A stretch of DNA of 64,000 bases. Source: Altererythrobacter epoxidivorans. Lineage in GTDB: Bacteria > Pseudomonadota > Alphaproteobacteria > Sphingomonadales > Sphingomonadaceae. This document shows, piece after piece, positions 18,042 through 26,775 of the stretch; the first letter of the stretch is position 1, and every line of letters starts with the position of its first letter. The position numbers and the translations under genes are program-made. The DNA lies in assembly GCF_001281485.1 (NCBI RefSeq), contig NZ_CP012669.1:620001-684000 (forward strand), written 5' to 3'. Under the pieces are notes generated by a model. The model searched no databases. It saw only the letters and a program-made list of their open reading frames with translations, and was not told the origin of the DNA.

Positions 18042-18383
18042 ATGCAATCGATGGAAGAAATGATCCAGGCAGCCCAGAAGGCCGCCGAAACGATCCAGAC
18101 GCAAATGAACGAGATGCAGGCCAAGCTGGACGGCATCGAAGTCCAGGGCCAGTCGGGCGGCGGTCTGGTCAAGGTTCATGCCACGGCCAAGGGACGCATT
18201 CTTCGCGTCGAGATCGACGAAAGCCTGATGAAGCCCGAAGAAAAGCAGATGGTCGAAGACCTCGTCACTGCCGCGTTCAACGACGCGCGTGACAAGGCAG
18301 ACCGGGTCTCGGGCGAAGAAATGAAGAAAATGCAAGGCGGTATGGGTCTGCCCCCGGGATTCAACCTTCCCGGCATGGGATAG
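18042..18383 (+). CDS. ybaB: YbaB/EbfC family nucleoid-associated protein
   Basis: 113 residues: helical MEEMIQAAQKAAETIQTQMN, then VKVHATAKGRILRVEIDESL and a second helix with DLVTAAFNDARDKAD, ending in a Met/Gly/Pro-rich tail. The family forms dimers that bind DNA. dnaX-ybaB is a classic pair; the usual third gene, recR, is not next to it here. The ATG at 18042 is chosen over an upstream open frame that overlaps dnaX. Confidence 0.95.
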   Translation: MQSMEEMIQAAQKAAETIQTQMNEMQAKLDGIEVQGQSGGGLVKVHATAKGRILRVEIDESLMKPEEKQMVEDLVTAAFNDARDKADRVSGEEMKKMQGGMGLPPGFNLPGMG

Positions 18384-18518
18384 TTCGAATTGCAAAGTGC
18401 GCGCTGCAATCGGCGCAATTTGCGAATCCGAAACTTCATAAAATTTGTCGTATAGATGCAATAACTAATTGGCGGACTGAGTTAGTCTTCCCCTTCGCAA
18501 CACCGATATGGCGGGGGC

Positions 18519-19337
18519 ATGGGGAAGGCAGCCGACAACATTGGTCCGGCTTATGTGATCAAGGCAGCAGACCTGCCTGCGATCAATTATCTGCCAATTG
18601 ACCATCCGCGACCCTGCGAGGTCGAATGGATCAATCGCGGCACCAACCAGCGTATGCGACCGACCACGACGCAGATGCTAATGCGCACCCTGTTCCAGAA
18701 AGTCGAAACCCCCAGCGTCCAGCGCCTGCACGACAGCGCCGGATTGCGCATCGTCTTTCGTTCTGAGCGCGAACGCGAAATGTTCGCCGCAGCCTTTGAC
18801 AAGGCGGTCAATATCGAGAGCGAGACGCGCTCCCACGTCGTCACCGCAGTGTTCGACAGCCGCGAACGGGCCGATGCAGCGGTAGAGCGGTTGCGGGCAG
18901 AGGGGATTCCGCCCGAGGCTGTCTCCATGCTGTTCCGCGCGAGCCAGTTCATGGATACGGAAACGCGCTGGCCTGAAGGGCACTCCACGGTGAGCATCGC
19001 AGGTGCGGTGGCCGGCAGTGGTATCGCCGGTGCCGTTCTGGGCGTTGCCGTGCTCGCCGTGCCGGGAGTCGGGCCGATCGCGGCGGCAGGGGCCATCGCC
19101 TCTTCCGCCATTACGTCGGTCGCATCCATCTCGGGCATCATAGGTGCGACAGGAGGCGCCATTGCCAAGATGCTCACCGACCACGATGTGGATGGGGTTT
19201 CTGCCGGGTTTTACGACCAGCAGATCCAGCGCGGGAAGACGTTCCTTTCAGTCGATACCGACCTAGCCGGCGGCTTCGAAGAGACCGCGCGAAGCATTTT
19301 GCAGGACGCCGGCGGAAAGACGCCCGAGAGCGACTGA
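18519..19337 (+). CDS. Hypothetical protein with glycine/alanine-rich membrane segment
   Basis: 272 residues, not recognised as a named family. Residues 100-150 (SHVVTAVFDSRERADAAVER, LRAEGIPPEAVSML) resemble the alpha/beta unit of YflT-type general stress proteins. It is followed by a Gly/Ala/Val-rich hydrophobic stretch of about 60 residues (VAGSGIAGAVLGVAVLAVPG, then GATGGAIAKML), a glycine-zipper-like region that may insert in membranes. The C-terminus (QQIQRGKTFLSVD) looks like a second short stress-protein unit. A 135-base AT-richer gap separates it from ybaB. Confidence 0.8.
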   Translation: MGKAADNIGPAYVIKAADLPAINYLPIDHPRPCEVEWINRGTNQRMRPTTTQMLMRTLFQKVETPSVQRLHDSAGLRIVFRSEREREMFAAAFDKAVNIESETRSHVVTAVFDSRERADAAVERLRAEGIPPEAVSMLFRASQFMDTETRWPEGHSTVSIAGAVAGSGIAGAVLGVAVLAVPGVGPIAAAGAIASSAITSVASISGIIGATGGAIAKMLTDHDVDGVSAGFYDQQIQRGKTFLSVDTDLAGGFEETARSILQDAGGKTPESD

Positions 19338-19402
19338 AACGACCCTGAGGGGCCTCGGGAGTTGTCGACGCGGCGCCATCCACAATTAACATCGATGCGG
19401 CA

Positions 19403-19431
19403 TTGCGAGGCCGGTGGCGGCTACCCATATT
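19403..19431 (+). promoter_or_regulatory. Candidate heat-shock (RpoH) promoter of lon
   Basis: TTGCGAG at 19403 followed 14-15 bases later by CCCATATT at 19424-19431 resembles the sigma-32 pattern (CTTGAAA, spacer, CCCATNTA). It lies 41 bases before the lon ATG. lon is a classic heat-shock gene, which makes the match plausible; the -35 half is only a partial match. Confidence 0.45.
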
Positions 19432-19471
19432 CGGATCAAACGCAGGCCCAAATGGCCGCGACGGAAAATCT

Positions 19472-21868
19472 ATGACTGCACAATATCCCCTTCTTCCCCT
19501 GCGCGACATCGTCGTCTTTCCCGGCATGGTCGTCCCGCTGTTCGTCGGCCGCGACAAATCGGTCGCTGCGCTCGAAGCTGCGATGGAAGCTAGCAAGGAC
19601 ATTTTCCTGCTGGCGCAGCTCGATCCGGGCTGCGACGATCCCGAGCGTGACGATCTCTATGACGTCGGCGTGATCGCGCAGGTCCTCCAGATGCTGAAGC
19701 TGCCCGATGGTACGGTTCGCGTGCTCGTCGAAGGTAGCGAGCGCGCCCGTATCAAGTCGATCGAACCGCGTGACGGCTATGTCGTCGCCGGAGTCGAACC
19801 CGAACCGGCCGAAACTGTCGGTGGCAGCGAAGTTACCGCGCTCATGCGGCAGGTGGTCGAACAATTCGGCGAATATGCGAAGCTCAACAAGAAGTTGGGT
19901 GAAGATGCCGGTGCCGACCTGAGCGAAGTCGATGATGCCGGAGAACTGTCGGATACGATTGCCGCTGCGATCGGTGCCAAGGTTGCCGACAAGCAGGCGC
20001 TGCTGACCGAGCCGAACCCGCTGAAGCGTCTCGAGATGGTAATGTCCTTCATGGAAGGCGAACTTTCGGTGCTGCAGGTGGAGCGCAAGATCCGTGGCCG
20101 CGTGAAGCGCCAGATGGAAAAGACCCAGCGCGAATATTACCTCAACGAACAGTTGAAGGCGATCCAGAGCGAGCTGGGTGGCGGCGACGGCGAGGATGGC
20201 GACGAACTGGCCGAATTGCAGGCCAAGATCGACACCATGAAGCTGTCGAAGGAAGCCAAGGCCAAGGCGGAAAGCGAGCTCAAGAAGCTCAAGAGCATGC
20301 AGCCGATGAGTGCCGAGGCGACCGTCATCCGCAACTATCTCGATGTGCTGCTCGGCCTGCCTTGGGGCAAGAAGAGCCGCCTGAAGCGGGACATCGGCAA
20401 GGCGCAGGAGATCCTCGATGCGGATCACTACGCGCTGGAGAAGGTCAAGGACCGCATTATCGAATATCTCGCCGTCCAGGCGCGCACCAACAAGCTGAAG
20501 GGGCCGATCCTGTGCCTCGTCGGCCCTCCCGGTGTGGGCAAGACCAGCCTCGGCAAGTCGATCGCGAAGGCGACCGGCCGCGAATTCGTGCGTCAGTCGC
20601 TTGGCGGCGTTCGTGACGAGGCCGAGATCCGTGGTCACCGCCGCACATACATCGGCTCGCTGCCGGGCAAGATCGTTTCCAACCTGAAGAAGGCCGGGAC
20701 TTCGAACCCGCTGTTCCTGCTCGACGAGATCGACAAGCTGGGACAGGACTTCCGCGGCGATCCCGCGTCGGCCCTGCTCGAGGTGCTCGACCCCGAACAG
20801 AACAGCAAGTTCCAGGATCACTATCTGGAACTCGACCTCGATCTTTCGGACATCATGTTCGTCACCACGGCGAACAGCCTGAACCTGCCGCAGCCGCTGC
20901 TCGACCGTATGGAGATCATCCGGCTGGAAGGTTACACCGAGGACGAAAAGGTCGAGATCGCCCAGCGCCACCTGATCCAGAAGCAGATCGACGCTCATGG
21001 CCTCAAGAAGGGTGAGTTCGAGCTGACCGAGGACGGGCTGCGCGACCTGATCAGGTATTACACCCGCGAAGCCGGCGTTCGTACGCTGGAGCGTGAAATT
21101 GCGCGGCTGGCGCGCAAGTCGCTGCGCCAGATCCTCGAGAAGAAGACCGACAGCGTCACCATCACGCCTGAAAACCTTTCCGACTTTGCCGGTGTGCGCA
21201 AGTTCAAGCACGGCGTCTCCGAAGAAGAACCGCAGGTCGGCGCGGTGACCGGTCTCGCATGGACCGAAGTGGGCGGCGAACTGCTGACCATCGAAAGCGT
21301 CACGACGCCGGGCAAGGGCGAAATCAAGTCGACCGGCAAGCTGGGCGACGTGATGAGCGAGAGCATCGCGGCCGCCTTCAGCTTCGTGAAGGCGCGGGCG
21401 CCTGCCTATGGCATCAAGCCGTCGATCTTCCAGCGCAAGAACATCCACATCCATCTTCCCGAAGGTGCGGTGCCGAAGGATGGACCGAGCGCGGGTATCG
21501 GCATGGTCACATCCATCGTGTCGGCGCTGACCGGCGTTGCGGTGCGGCCCGACGTGGCCATGACGGGCGAGGTCACTCTACGCGGCCGTGTGCTGCCGAT
21601 CGGTGGCCTGAAGGAAAAGCTGCTGGCGGCCCTTCGTGGCGGCATCAAGGTGGTCATGATCCCGGAAGACAATGTGAAGGATCTCGCGGAAATTCCCGAG
21701 AACGTGAAGCAGGGTCTCAAGATCATTCCGGTCAGCCATGTCGACCAGGTCCTGGAAAATGCGCTGACCGCAATTCCGGCACCGATCGAGTGGACCGAGG
21801 CCGACGACCTGGCCAGCCAGCCGGTTGGCCAAGCCCCTGCCGGTGACGCATCTCAAACGGCGCATTGA
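19472..21868 (+). CDS. lon: ATP-dependent protease Lon
   Basis: 798 residues, the standard length. The N-terminal substrate domain begins [20 protein letters not shown]. The AAA+ domain has [15 protein letters not shown] (Walker A) and LLDEIDKLG (Walker B). The protease domain has the catalytic serine in [11 protein letters not shown] and lysine in [14 protein letters not shown]. Lon degrades damaged and short-lived regulatory proteins in the cytoplasm. I chose [12 protein letters not shown] at 19472. A possible RpoH promoter lies just upstream. Confidence 0.98.
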   Translation: MTAQYPLLPLRDIVVFPGMVVPLFVGRDKSVAALEAAMEASKDIFLLAQLDPGCDDPERDDLYDVGVIAQVLQMLKLPDGTVRVLVEGSERARIKSIEPRDGYVVAGVEPEPAETVGGSEVTALMRQVVEQFGEYAKLNKKLGEDAGADLSEVDDAGELSDTIAAAIGAKVADKQALLTEPNPLKRLEMVMSFMEGELSVLQVERKIRGRVKRQMEKTQREYYLNEQLKAIQSELGGGDGEDGDELAELQAKIDTMKLSKEAKAKAESELKKLKSMQPMSAEATVIRNYLDVLLGLPWGKKSRLKRDIGKAQEILDADHYALEKVKDRIIEYLAVQARTNKLKGPILCLVGPPGVGKTSLGKSIAKATGREFVRQSLGGVRDEAEIRGHRRTYIGSLPGKIVSNLKKAGTSNPLFLLDEIDKLGQDFRGDPASALLEVLDPEQNSKFQDHYLELDLDLSDIMFVTTANSLNLPQPLLDRMEIIRLEGYTEDEKVEIAQRHLIQKQIDAHGLKKGEFELTEDGLRDLIRYYTREAGVRTLEREIARLARKSLRQILEKKTDSVTITPENLSDFAGVRKFKHGVSEEEPQVGAVTGLAWTEVGGELLTIESVTTPGKGEIKSTGKLGDVMSESIAAAFSFVKARAPAYGIKPSIFQRKNIHIHLPEGAVPKDGPSAGIGMVTSIVSALTGVAVRPDVAMTGEVTLRGRVLPIGGLKEKLLAALRGGIKVVMIPEDNVKDLAEIPENVKQGLKIIPVSHVDQVLENALTAIPAPIEWTEADDLASQPVGQAPAGDASQTAH

Positions 21869-21899
21869 TTTTATTTTGAAATGTTGCGCTGCAGCGACT

Positions 21900-21924
21900 C
21901 GGAGGCCGGTCTATTCGGCCTCCG
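21900..21924 (+). terminator. Hairpin downstream of lon
   Basis: A 9-bp perfect stem (CGGAGGCCG / CGGCCTCCG) with a 7-base loop lies 32 bases after the lon stop. It has no run of T after it, so it may be a weak or Rho-assisted terminator or an mRNA 3' stabiliser. Confidence 0.45.
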
Positions 21925-21929
21925 GGACG

Positions 21930-21953
21930 CTTGTCACTCAAATGAATGACAAG
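21930..21953. repeat. Inverted repeat CTTGTCA-N10-TGACAAG upstream of hup
   Basis: Two perfect 7-base arms around a 10-base centre, about 70 bases before the -35-like element of hup. The spacing of one helical turn between arms suits a dimeric regulator. No known binding motif is recognised. Confidence 0.4.
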
Positions 21954-22021
21954 AACGCGAACGGTTCGTCGCAAAACGACAAGAACTACTCTTAATTGGC
22001 GTTTTTGCGGCAGATTTGCCT

Positions 22022-22050
22022 TTGACACCCTGCGGAAAAACGGCTCATTT
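22022..22050 (+). promoter_or_regulatory. Candidate sigma-70 promoter of hup
   Basis: A perfect TTGACA at 22022-22027 with a 17-base spacer to TCATTT at 22045-22050. The -10 is weak. It would start a leader of about 60 bases before the HU ATG. Confidence 0.4.
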
Positions 22051-22114
22051 GCGGTCTTTCGCGCTGCCGCTCCGGGCAAGCCGATTTCAAATTCAAAGAG
22101 GGGGTTTTTATACG

Positions 22115-22387
22115 ATGAACAAGAACGATCTGATCAGCGCGGTTGCCGATTCCAGCGGTCTTTCGAAGAGCGATGCTTCGAGTGCGGTCGAAGGCGTTTT
22201 CGACGCCATTACCAAATCGCTGTCGAACGGTGACGAAGTGCGACTGGTCGGCTTCGGTACGTTCTCTGTGGCCAAGCGCAAGGCTTCGACCGGACGCAAT
22301 CCGCGCACCGGCGAACCGATGACGATCAAGGCATCGAACCAGCCCAAGTTCAAGGCTGGCAAGGGCCTGAAGGACGCCGTCAACTAA
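22115..22387 (+). CDS. hup: HU family histone-like DNA-binding protein
   Basis: 90 residues. MNKNDLISAVADSSGLSK starts the helical body; VRLVGFGTFSVAKRKAS and GRNPRTGEPMTIKAS carry the conserved GFGTF and the DNA-bending RNPRTG arm tip; it ends FKAGKGLKDAVN. HU is an abundant nucleoid protein that bends DNA. lon followed by hup is a common order in proteobacteria. GAGGGGG before the ATG is an ample ribosome binding site. Confidence 0.97.
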   Translation: MNKNDLISAVADSSGLSKSDASSAVEGVFDAITKSLSNGDEVRLVGFGTFSVAKRKASTGRNPRTGEPMTIKASNQPKFKAGKGLKDAVN

Positions 22388-22433
22388 GACTGCGCTGGCT
22401 GCGCGGGAAACACCGCGCTACCTGATAAAGAAG

Positions 22434-22465
22434 AACCCCGCCGGTCAGACCGACGGGGTTTTTCT
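22434..22465 (+). terminator. Rho-independent terminator of hup
   Basis: AACCCCG, a short mismatch, CGG, loop, CCG and CGGGGTT form a strong GC-rich stem followed by TTTTTCTTT. It lies 47 bases after the HU stop and before the convergent lipoprotein gene. Confidence 0.85.
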
Positions 22466-22500
22466 TTGGCCGATAGCCCGGAGAAACCGGGCGTTGGCTG

Positions 22501-23346
22501 TCAGTCCGACAGGTCGATCAGCGCGGTCGGTGCAGCCTCTGTGCGCGGCGAAACAGCCCAGGTCAGGACCTGCTGACCCGCGGCATTCCGCGACGGCCCC
22601 TCATCCGTGTTGTTCGCCAGGATCGCACCGTCGGTGATGACGGTGAAGGTTCCTTCGGGCAGGACCATGTTCGGCGATCCTTCCCCTTCCGAAGACTTCA
22701 GCTGGGCGAGGCCCATCGCGCCGCTCATCATGCCCTGCATGGGATTGCCGGCGCCCTGGGCAGCGAAACCGTCTGCATCGATACGCACCTTGCCGTCCTT
22801 GCGCAGAATCGCGCTGACGAAGCTGGCCCCCATCGGCATCTTTTCGATCATCGGGAATGCGAAGTCGTGGCTGAGCTGGCCCGACACGTTGAAATCGACT
22901 TCGAACAACCCGTCACCCTTGTGGGTGACCTTGTTCCATCCCTTCTGGCGCGAAAGCTTCTCTGCGAACTCTTCTGCTGCCTCCGGGCTCGACGGGTCGA
23001 TCCCGCCGAGGAACATCTTCATCTGTTCCGCTTCTTTCGCCTTCTTGGCCTTGCGCACGTCGGCGTTGGCATCCCATTCGGCTTTCTGCTCGGCTATTTC
23101 GCCTTCAGTGCAGGGACGATCGTTGAAGTCGTCGTCATAGCAATCGCTTGCCGTGAACTCCTCCTCTTCATCCGCGGCCATTTCGGCGAGCTTGGAAAAG
23201 GCGAGCATCTGGATTTCACCGGCATAGGAATAGCTGAAGCTGCCATTCTTCATCAGCGAAAGCTGTGAAGTGAACTTGCCCGGCGAAAGCAGGCATCCCG
23301 TCAGCAGCAACGGCGCGAAAAGTGCGAGCAGGATCCGCGATTTCAT
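22501..23346 (-). CDS. Hypothetical lipoprotein
   Basis: 281 residues. The signal sequence ends in the lipobox LTGC (Cys about residue 18), so the mature protein is lipid-anchored. After it come FTSQLSLMKNGSFSYSYAGE, an acidic stretch (EEEEFTASDCYDDDFNDRPC) with two cysteines that may pair, a charged Lys/Glu-rich helix, and a C-terminal half that looks like beta strands. I do not recognise a named family. It is convergent with hup and precedes nothing on its own strand except a gap to the next gene's stop 13 bases upstream. Confidence 0.8.
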   Translation of the reverse strand: MKSRILLALFAPLLLTGCLLSPGKFTSQLSLMKNGSFSYSYAGEIQMLAFSKLAEMAADEEEEFTASDCYDDDFNDRPCTEGEIAEQKAEWDANADVRKAKKAKEAEQMKMFLGGIDPSSPEAAEEFAEKLSRQKGWNKVTHKGDGLFEVDFNVSGQLSHDFAFPMIEKMPMGASFVSAILRKDGKVRIDADGFAAQGAGNPMQGMMSGAMGLAQLKSSEGEGSPNMVLPEGTFTVITDGAILANNTDEGPSRNAAGQQVLTWAVSPRTEAAPTALIDLSD

Positions 23347-23359
23347 AATTCATCCCCCC

Positions 23360-24154
23360 TCAGGAATTGCGTGTGGTCACCGCGTACAAGGCAATTGCTG
23401 CAGCATTGCTAACGTTGAGGCTCTCCATCACGCTCGAAATTGGCAGCTTGGCCAGTGCGTCGCAATGGACCTCGATGTTGTGGCGCATGCCTTCGCCTTC
23501 GGCGCCGAGGACCAGAGCGACAGGTCCGGCGGGCAGGGCTTCGGCAAGCGTTGCCTCGGCGGCACCCGTCAGGCCGATGCGCCAGTATCCGTTCTCTGCC
23601 AGTTCATCGAGCGCGCGGGCAAGATTGACGACCCGCACCCAAGGCACGGTTTCGAGCGCGCCCGAAGCGGACTTCGCGAGCACTCCCGATTCGGGCGGAG
23701 CATGCCGGTCCTGCGTCACGATGGCTGCGGCGTTGAATGCTGCAGCCGAGCGCATGATAGCGCCCACATTATGCGGATCGGTCACCTGGTCGAGGACGAC
23801 GATCGGGCGGTCAGCCTCGCCGCCAAGCACCTCGTCGAGGAAAACATCTTCGAGCGGTTCGCATTCCAGCACGAGCCCCTGGTGCGGCGCATCCTTGGCG
23901 ACAAGGCGCGCCAGGTCCTGGACATCGGCATATTCGACAGGAAAATCGGCCGGCAGTTCGCCGTCGAGCGATTCGATTCCCTCACGGGTCGCCCACAGTT
24001 TGCGATGCTGACGGGCAGGGTTCTTTAATGCGGCCTCTACCGCGTGACGTCCCCACAGGCGCGTGTGTCCGGAGGTGCCACGGCCTGAACCGCGCCCACC
24101 CTTCATACGTCCTGCACGTCCCCTGAGCGCGCGCTTGCGCTCTGACTTGGCCAT
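23360..24154 (-). CDS. rlmB: SpoU/TrmH-family rRNA 2'-O-methyltransferase, RlmB type
   Basis: 264 residues from the ATG at 24154; the open frame continues upstream through the tRNA-Tyr region, which is not coding. LWGRHAVEAALKNPAR is the N-terminal substrate-binding start, and the SPOUT knot motifs are VLDQVTDPHNVGAIMRSAAAF, LVLGAEGEGM and ISSVMESLNVSNAAAIAL. RlmB methylates Gm2251 of 23S rRNA with SAM as donor; the exact target here is inferred. A basic RGRAGRMKGGRGSGRG tail at the N-terminus could bind RNA. Divergent from tRNA-Tyr. Confidence 0.92.
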   Translation of the reverse strand: MAKSERKRALRGRAGRMKGGRGSGRGTSGHTRLWGRHAVEAALKNPARQHRKLWATREGIESLDGELPADFPVEYADVQDLARLVAKDAPHQGLVLECEPLEDVFLDEVLGGEADRPIVVLDQVTDPHNVGAIMRSAAAFNAAAIVTQDRHAPPESGVLAKSASGALETVPWVRVVNLARALDELAENGYWRIGLTGAAEATLAEALPAGPVALVLGAEGEGMRHNIEVHCDALAKLPISSVMESLNVSNAAAIALYAVTTRNS

Positions 24155-24294
24155 TGAATCTCTCGCTTCGTTGATAGGATTTGGCCCTCCTGCCAGTCGC
24201 CCCATTGACAGGCAAGCGTCGCTTCGCCAAAGGGGCGCCTCTCGGCAACGGGGTGTCGCTTTTGCGAGCCCCGAATTCCCGACCTTGCTGGTGT

Positions 24295-24380
24295 GGACAG
24301 GTGGCCGAGTGGTTAAAGGCAGCAGACTGTAAATCTGCCCGCGCAAGCGTACGCTGGTTCGAATCCAGCCCTGTCCACCA
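24295..24380 (+). tRNA. tRNA-Tyr (anticodon GTA)
   Basis: 86 bases with an encoded CCA. The acceptor arms GGACAGG (24295-24301) and CCTGTCC (24370-24376) pair, the discriminator is A, and the anticodon loop CTGTAAA gives GTA at 24329-24331. A long variable arm (CCCGCGCAAGCGTACG) and TGGCCGAGTGGTTAAAGGC mark a class II tRNA. A short CTTGCC/GGCAAG hairpin at 24412-24428 follows it. Confidence 0.97.
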
Positions 24381-24449
24381 CCCGCAACTCTCACGACGCG
24401 AAGCTATCGCTCTTGCCCAGATGGCAAGGCAGGATTAACGAGCCGCGTC

Positions 24450-25595
24450 ATGCAAAAGACTTCCGATGTCATAACGGGCAAGCCCGTTATTTCCGCCACG
24501 GGCCTGTTTACGCCTGCCGACAGCATTTCGAACGAAGAGCTCGTCGAAAGCTTCAACCGCTACGTCGAACTCTTCAACAGCCGCAACGCCGAAGCGATCG
24601 CCTCTGGTGAGATCGAGGCGCTGCAGCCGAGCTCAGTCGAATTCATCGAGAAGGCGAGCGGTATCAAGGCGCGGCACGTGATGACCAAGCAGCCGGTTCT
24701 CGATCCAGAGATCATGGCACCGCGCTGGGAAGAGCGTCCGAACGAAGAGCTTTCGATCCTTGCCGAGATTGGCGTGAAGGCATGCCGCGATGCGCTGGAG
24801 CGGGCCGGGCGCGATGTGAAGGACGTCGATGCCGTGCTGTGCGCCGCATCCAACATGCAGCGCCCCTATCCGGCGATGGCGGTGGAGATCCAGGATGCGC
24901 TGGGCATCGATGGTTTCGGCTTCGACATGAATGTCGCCTGCTCCTCTGCCACCTTCGGGATACAGACCGCCACGGACTATATCCGGGCAGGAAACGCGAA
25001 GAGCGTGCTGGTCGTCAGCCCTGAAATCACCTCGGGCCACCTCAACTGGCGCGACCGCGACAGCCACTTCATCTTCGGTGACGTGGCAACCGCGGTACTG
25101 GTCGAGGACGAGGCGGTTGCACCGGCACAGCATTGGGACATCCTCGGCACGAAGCTGAAGACCGTTTTCTCCAACAATATCCGCAACAATTTCGGCTTCC
25201 TCAATCGCGCGCATCCGGAAACCGCCGATATGCCGGACAAGCTGTTCGTTCAGGAAGGCCGCAAGGTGTTCAAGGAAGTGGTGCCGATGGTCGCGCAGAT
25301 GATCATCGATGAGGCCACCCGGCTGGAGATCGATCCGCAAGGTCTGCGGCGTCTATGGCTGCATCAAGCCAACGCGGGGATGAACCGGCTGATCGCGCAC
25401 CGTGTGCTGGGGCACGAGGCCAACGCGGACGAGAGTCCGACGGTGCTCGATACCTATGGCAATACGTCGAGCGCAGGCTCGATCATCGCATTCCATCTCA
25501 ACAGCGAGGATTTGCAGGTCGGCGATACCGGCCTGATCTGTAGCTTCGGTGCGGGTTATTCAGCCGGGACGGTATTTGTGCGCAAGGTGGGCTGA
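24450..25595 (+). CDS. Beta-ketoacyl-ACP synthase III (FabH-like)
   Basis: 381 residues, longer than E. coli FabH (317) because of an N-terminal insertion of roughly 50 residues. The thiolase-fold triad is present: Cys in NVACSSATFG, His in LWLHQANAGM and Asn in YGNTSSAGS. FabH-type enzymes condense an acyl-CoA with malonyl-ACP to start fatty acid synthesis; longer homologues may take other acyl donors. Primary FabH identity is not certain because the usual plsX-fabH context is missing. The 3' end overlaps the convergent PAP2 gene by 40 bases. Confidence 0.88.
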   Translation: MQKTSDVITGKPVISATGLFTPADSISNEELVESFNRYVELFNSRNAEAIASGEIEALQPSSVEFIEKASGIKARHVMTKQPVLDPEIMAPRWEERPNEELSILAEIGVKACRDALERAGRDVKDVDAVLCAASNMQRPYPAMAVEIQDALGIDGFGFDMNVACSSATFGIQTATDYIRAGNAKSVLVVSPEITSGHLNWRDRDSHFIFGDVATAVLVEDEAVAPAQHWDILGTKLKTVFSNNIRNNFGFLNRAHPETADMPDKLFVQEGRKVFKEVVPMVAQMIIDEATRLEIDPQGLRRLWLHQANAGMNRLIAHRVLGHEANADESPTVLDTYGNTSSAGSIIAFHLNSEDLQVGDTGLICSFGAGYSAGTVFVRKVG

Positions 25596-26698
25596 CGCCG
25601 GGCAAAAGCCTGCGCGTCCCACCACTTGATGATCGCCTGCGAAATCTGCCACAGGATCAGCGTCGCCACGACCGACACGAGGCCGTCGACGAAATAGTGA
25701 TAGGCAAGGTGGACCGAGCCGACCCAGATCACCACGAAGAAGGCAAAGAACAGCTTGCCTGCTGCAGGTGACACGCGGCGGACGGCGAGCCAGAACAGCA
25801 TCGCCATGGCGACATGCATGCTCGGCATCGCGGTGATGCCGCTGCCGAGACCTCTTTCACCCTCGTGATACCAGCCCAACAGGAGTTCCTGCACGCGAAG
25901 GGTCATGATCGGAACCGTTTCGTTCGCCTTGTTGAGATAGGCCATCTGCGCATCGAATGTGTTCATGCCCAGGATCGGGCCGACGAAGCATGGGCCGACG
26001 GACGCAAGCATGGTCGCAAGCACGTTGCCGATGACTGTCCAGATAAGGAAGAAACCGAGCAGGTATTCGCGGCGGAAACCGGCTGCTGCCTGGTAGAAGA
26101 CGAAGAACAGCGTCCCCGCGTAAATCAGCAGCATCCACAGATGATAGGCTACTGCAAGTGCCGCGGTGACGTAGGGATAGCCGAGCACTGGCTGCAGCAC
26201 TTCCCATGCATCGTAACCGAAGAAGATGAACCGGTCCCACGCGATGAAGGCAGGATCCCAAGAGAAGTCGTTGAACAGCGCGATCATGGACTTCATCTTC
26301 GAAAAGAATGGCATGAACACGATGACGAATGCGAAAATGGGCAGGGCGGCCAGAAAGACAGGGCTGCGCAGCCGGCGCATGTAGGTCTCGATCAGGAACA
26401 TGGTCGGCCGATCGGGCCGGTTCCTGATCAGCAACAGCGCCATGTCGATAACCAGCATTGCAAAACCGGCCGCTGTATAGAGCCGTGCGTTGACCACGGC
26501 GAGTTCCAGCCCGACTGCAATTCCATTGTAGAGAAAGATGGCGAGTTCGATGCAGAACAGGGCGAGCGCGATGGCGAGCACCGGTACGTCGTCCCACAAC
26601 AGGTCCCGGAAAGACCGGTCCAGCATTCGATGATCGCGCGTCATTTCAGCCCCATAATGCATGCCTCGCCGCTGATAGGGAAGTTTGGTTAACCGCAT
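25556..26698 (-). CDS. PAP2-superfamily membrane protein, Aur1/Ipt1-like
   Basis: 380 residues with about 8-9 hydrophobic segments. The phosphatase/transferase motifs sit near the C-terminus: ITAMPSMHVAMAMLFW and SVHLAYHYFVDGLVS, which fit the SxxSMH...H...HYxxD pattern of the PAP2_3 subfamily that includes fungal inositol phosphorylceramide synthase Aur1. It probably hydrolyses or transfers a lipid phosphate head group at the outer face of the inner membrane. The start is unsure: ATGs at 26698, 26662 and 26644 are all in frame before the first helix. Divergent from psd. Confidence 0.82.
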   Translation of the reverse strand: MRLTKLPYQRRGMHYGAEMTRDHRMLDRSFRDLLWDDVPVLAIALALFCIELAIFLYNGIAVGLELAVVNARLYTAAGFAMLVIDMALLLIRNRPDRPTMFLIETYMRRLRSPVFLAALPIFAFVIVFMPFFSKMKSMIALFNDFSWDPAFIAWDRFIFFGYDAWEVLQPVLGYPYVTAALAVAYHLWMLLIYAGTLFFVFYQAAAGFRREYLLGFFLIWTVIGNVLATMLASVGPCFVGPILGMNTFDAQMAYLNKANETVPIMTLRVQELLLGWYHEGERGLGSGITAMPSMHVAMAMLFWLAVRRVSPAAGKLFFAFFVVIWVGSVHLAYHYFVDGLVSVVATLILWQISQAIIKWWDAQAFARRQPTLRTNTVPAE

Positions 26699-26775
26699 GC
26701 TAAAACGCAGCGTCTTGCACGGGCGATTGCGATCAGCGCCTTGTTACTGCCACCTCTTGCGACTAGATCGCAGCG

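Noticed and set aside
19436-21454. A 672-codon open frame antisense to lon
   Set aside because: It is the complement of a strongly biased GC-rich gene; composition is Asp/Arg/Leu-rich with no domain, while lon on the other strand is complete.
24205-24233. TTGACA before tRNA-Tyr as a promoter
   Set aside because: The -35 is perfect but no -10-like element stands at 16-18 bases (CAAAGG), so I did not list it.
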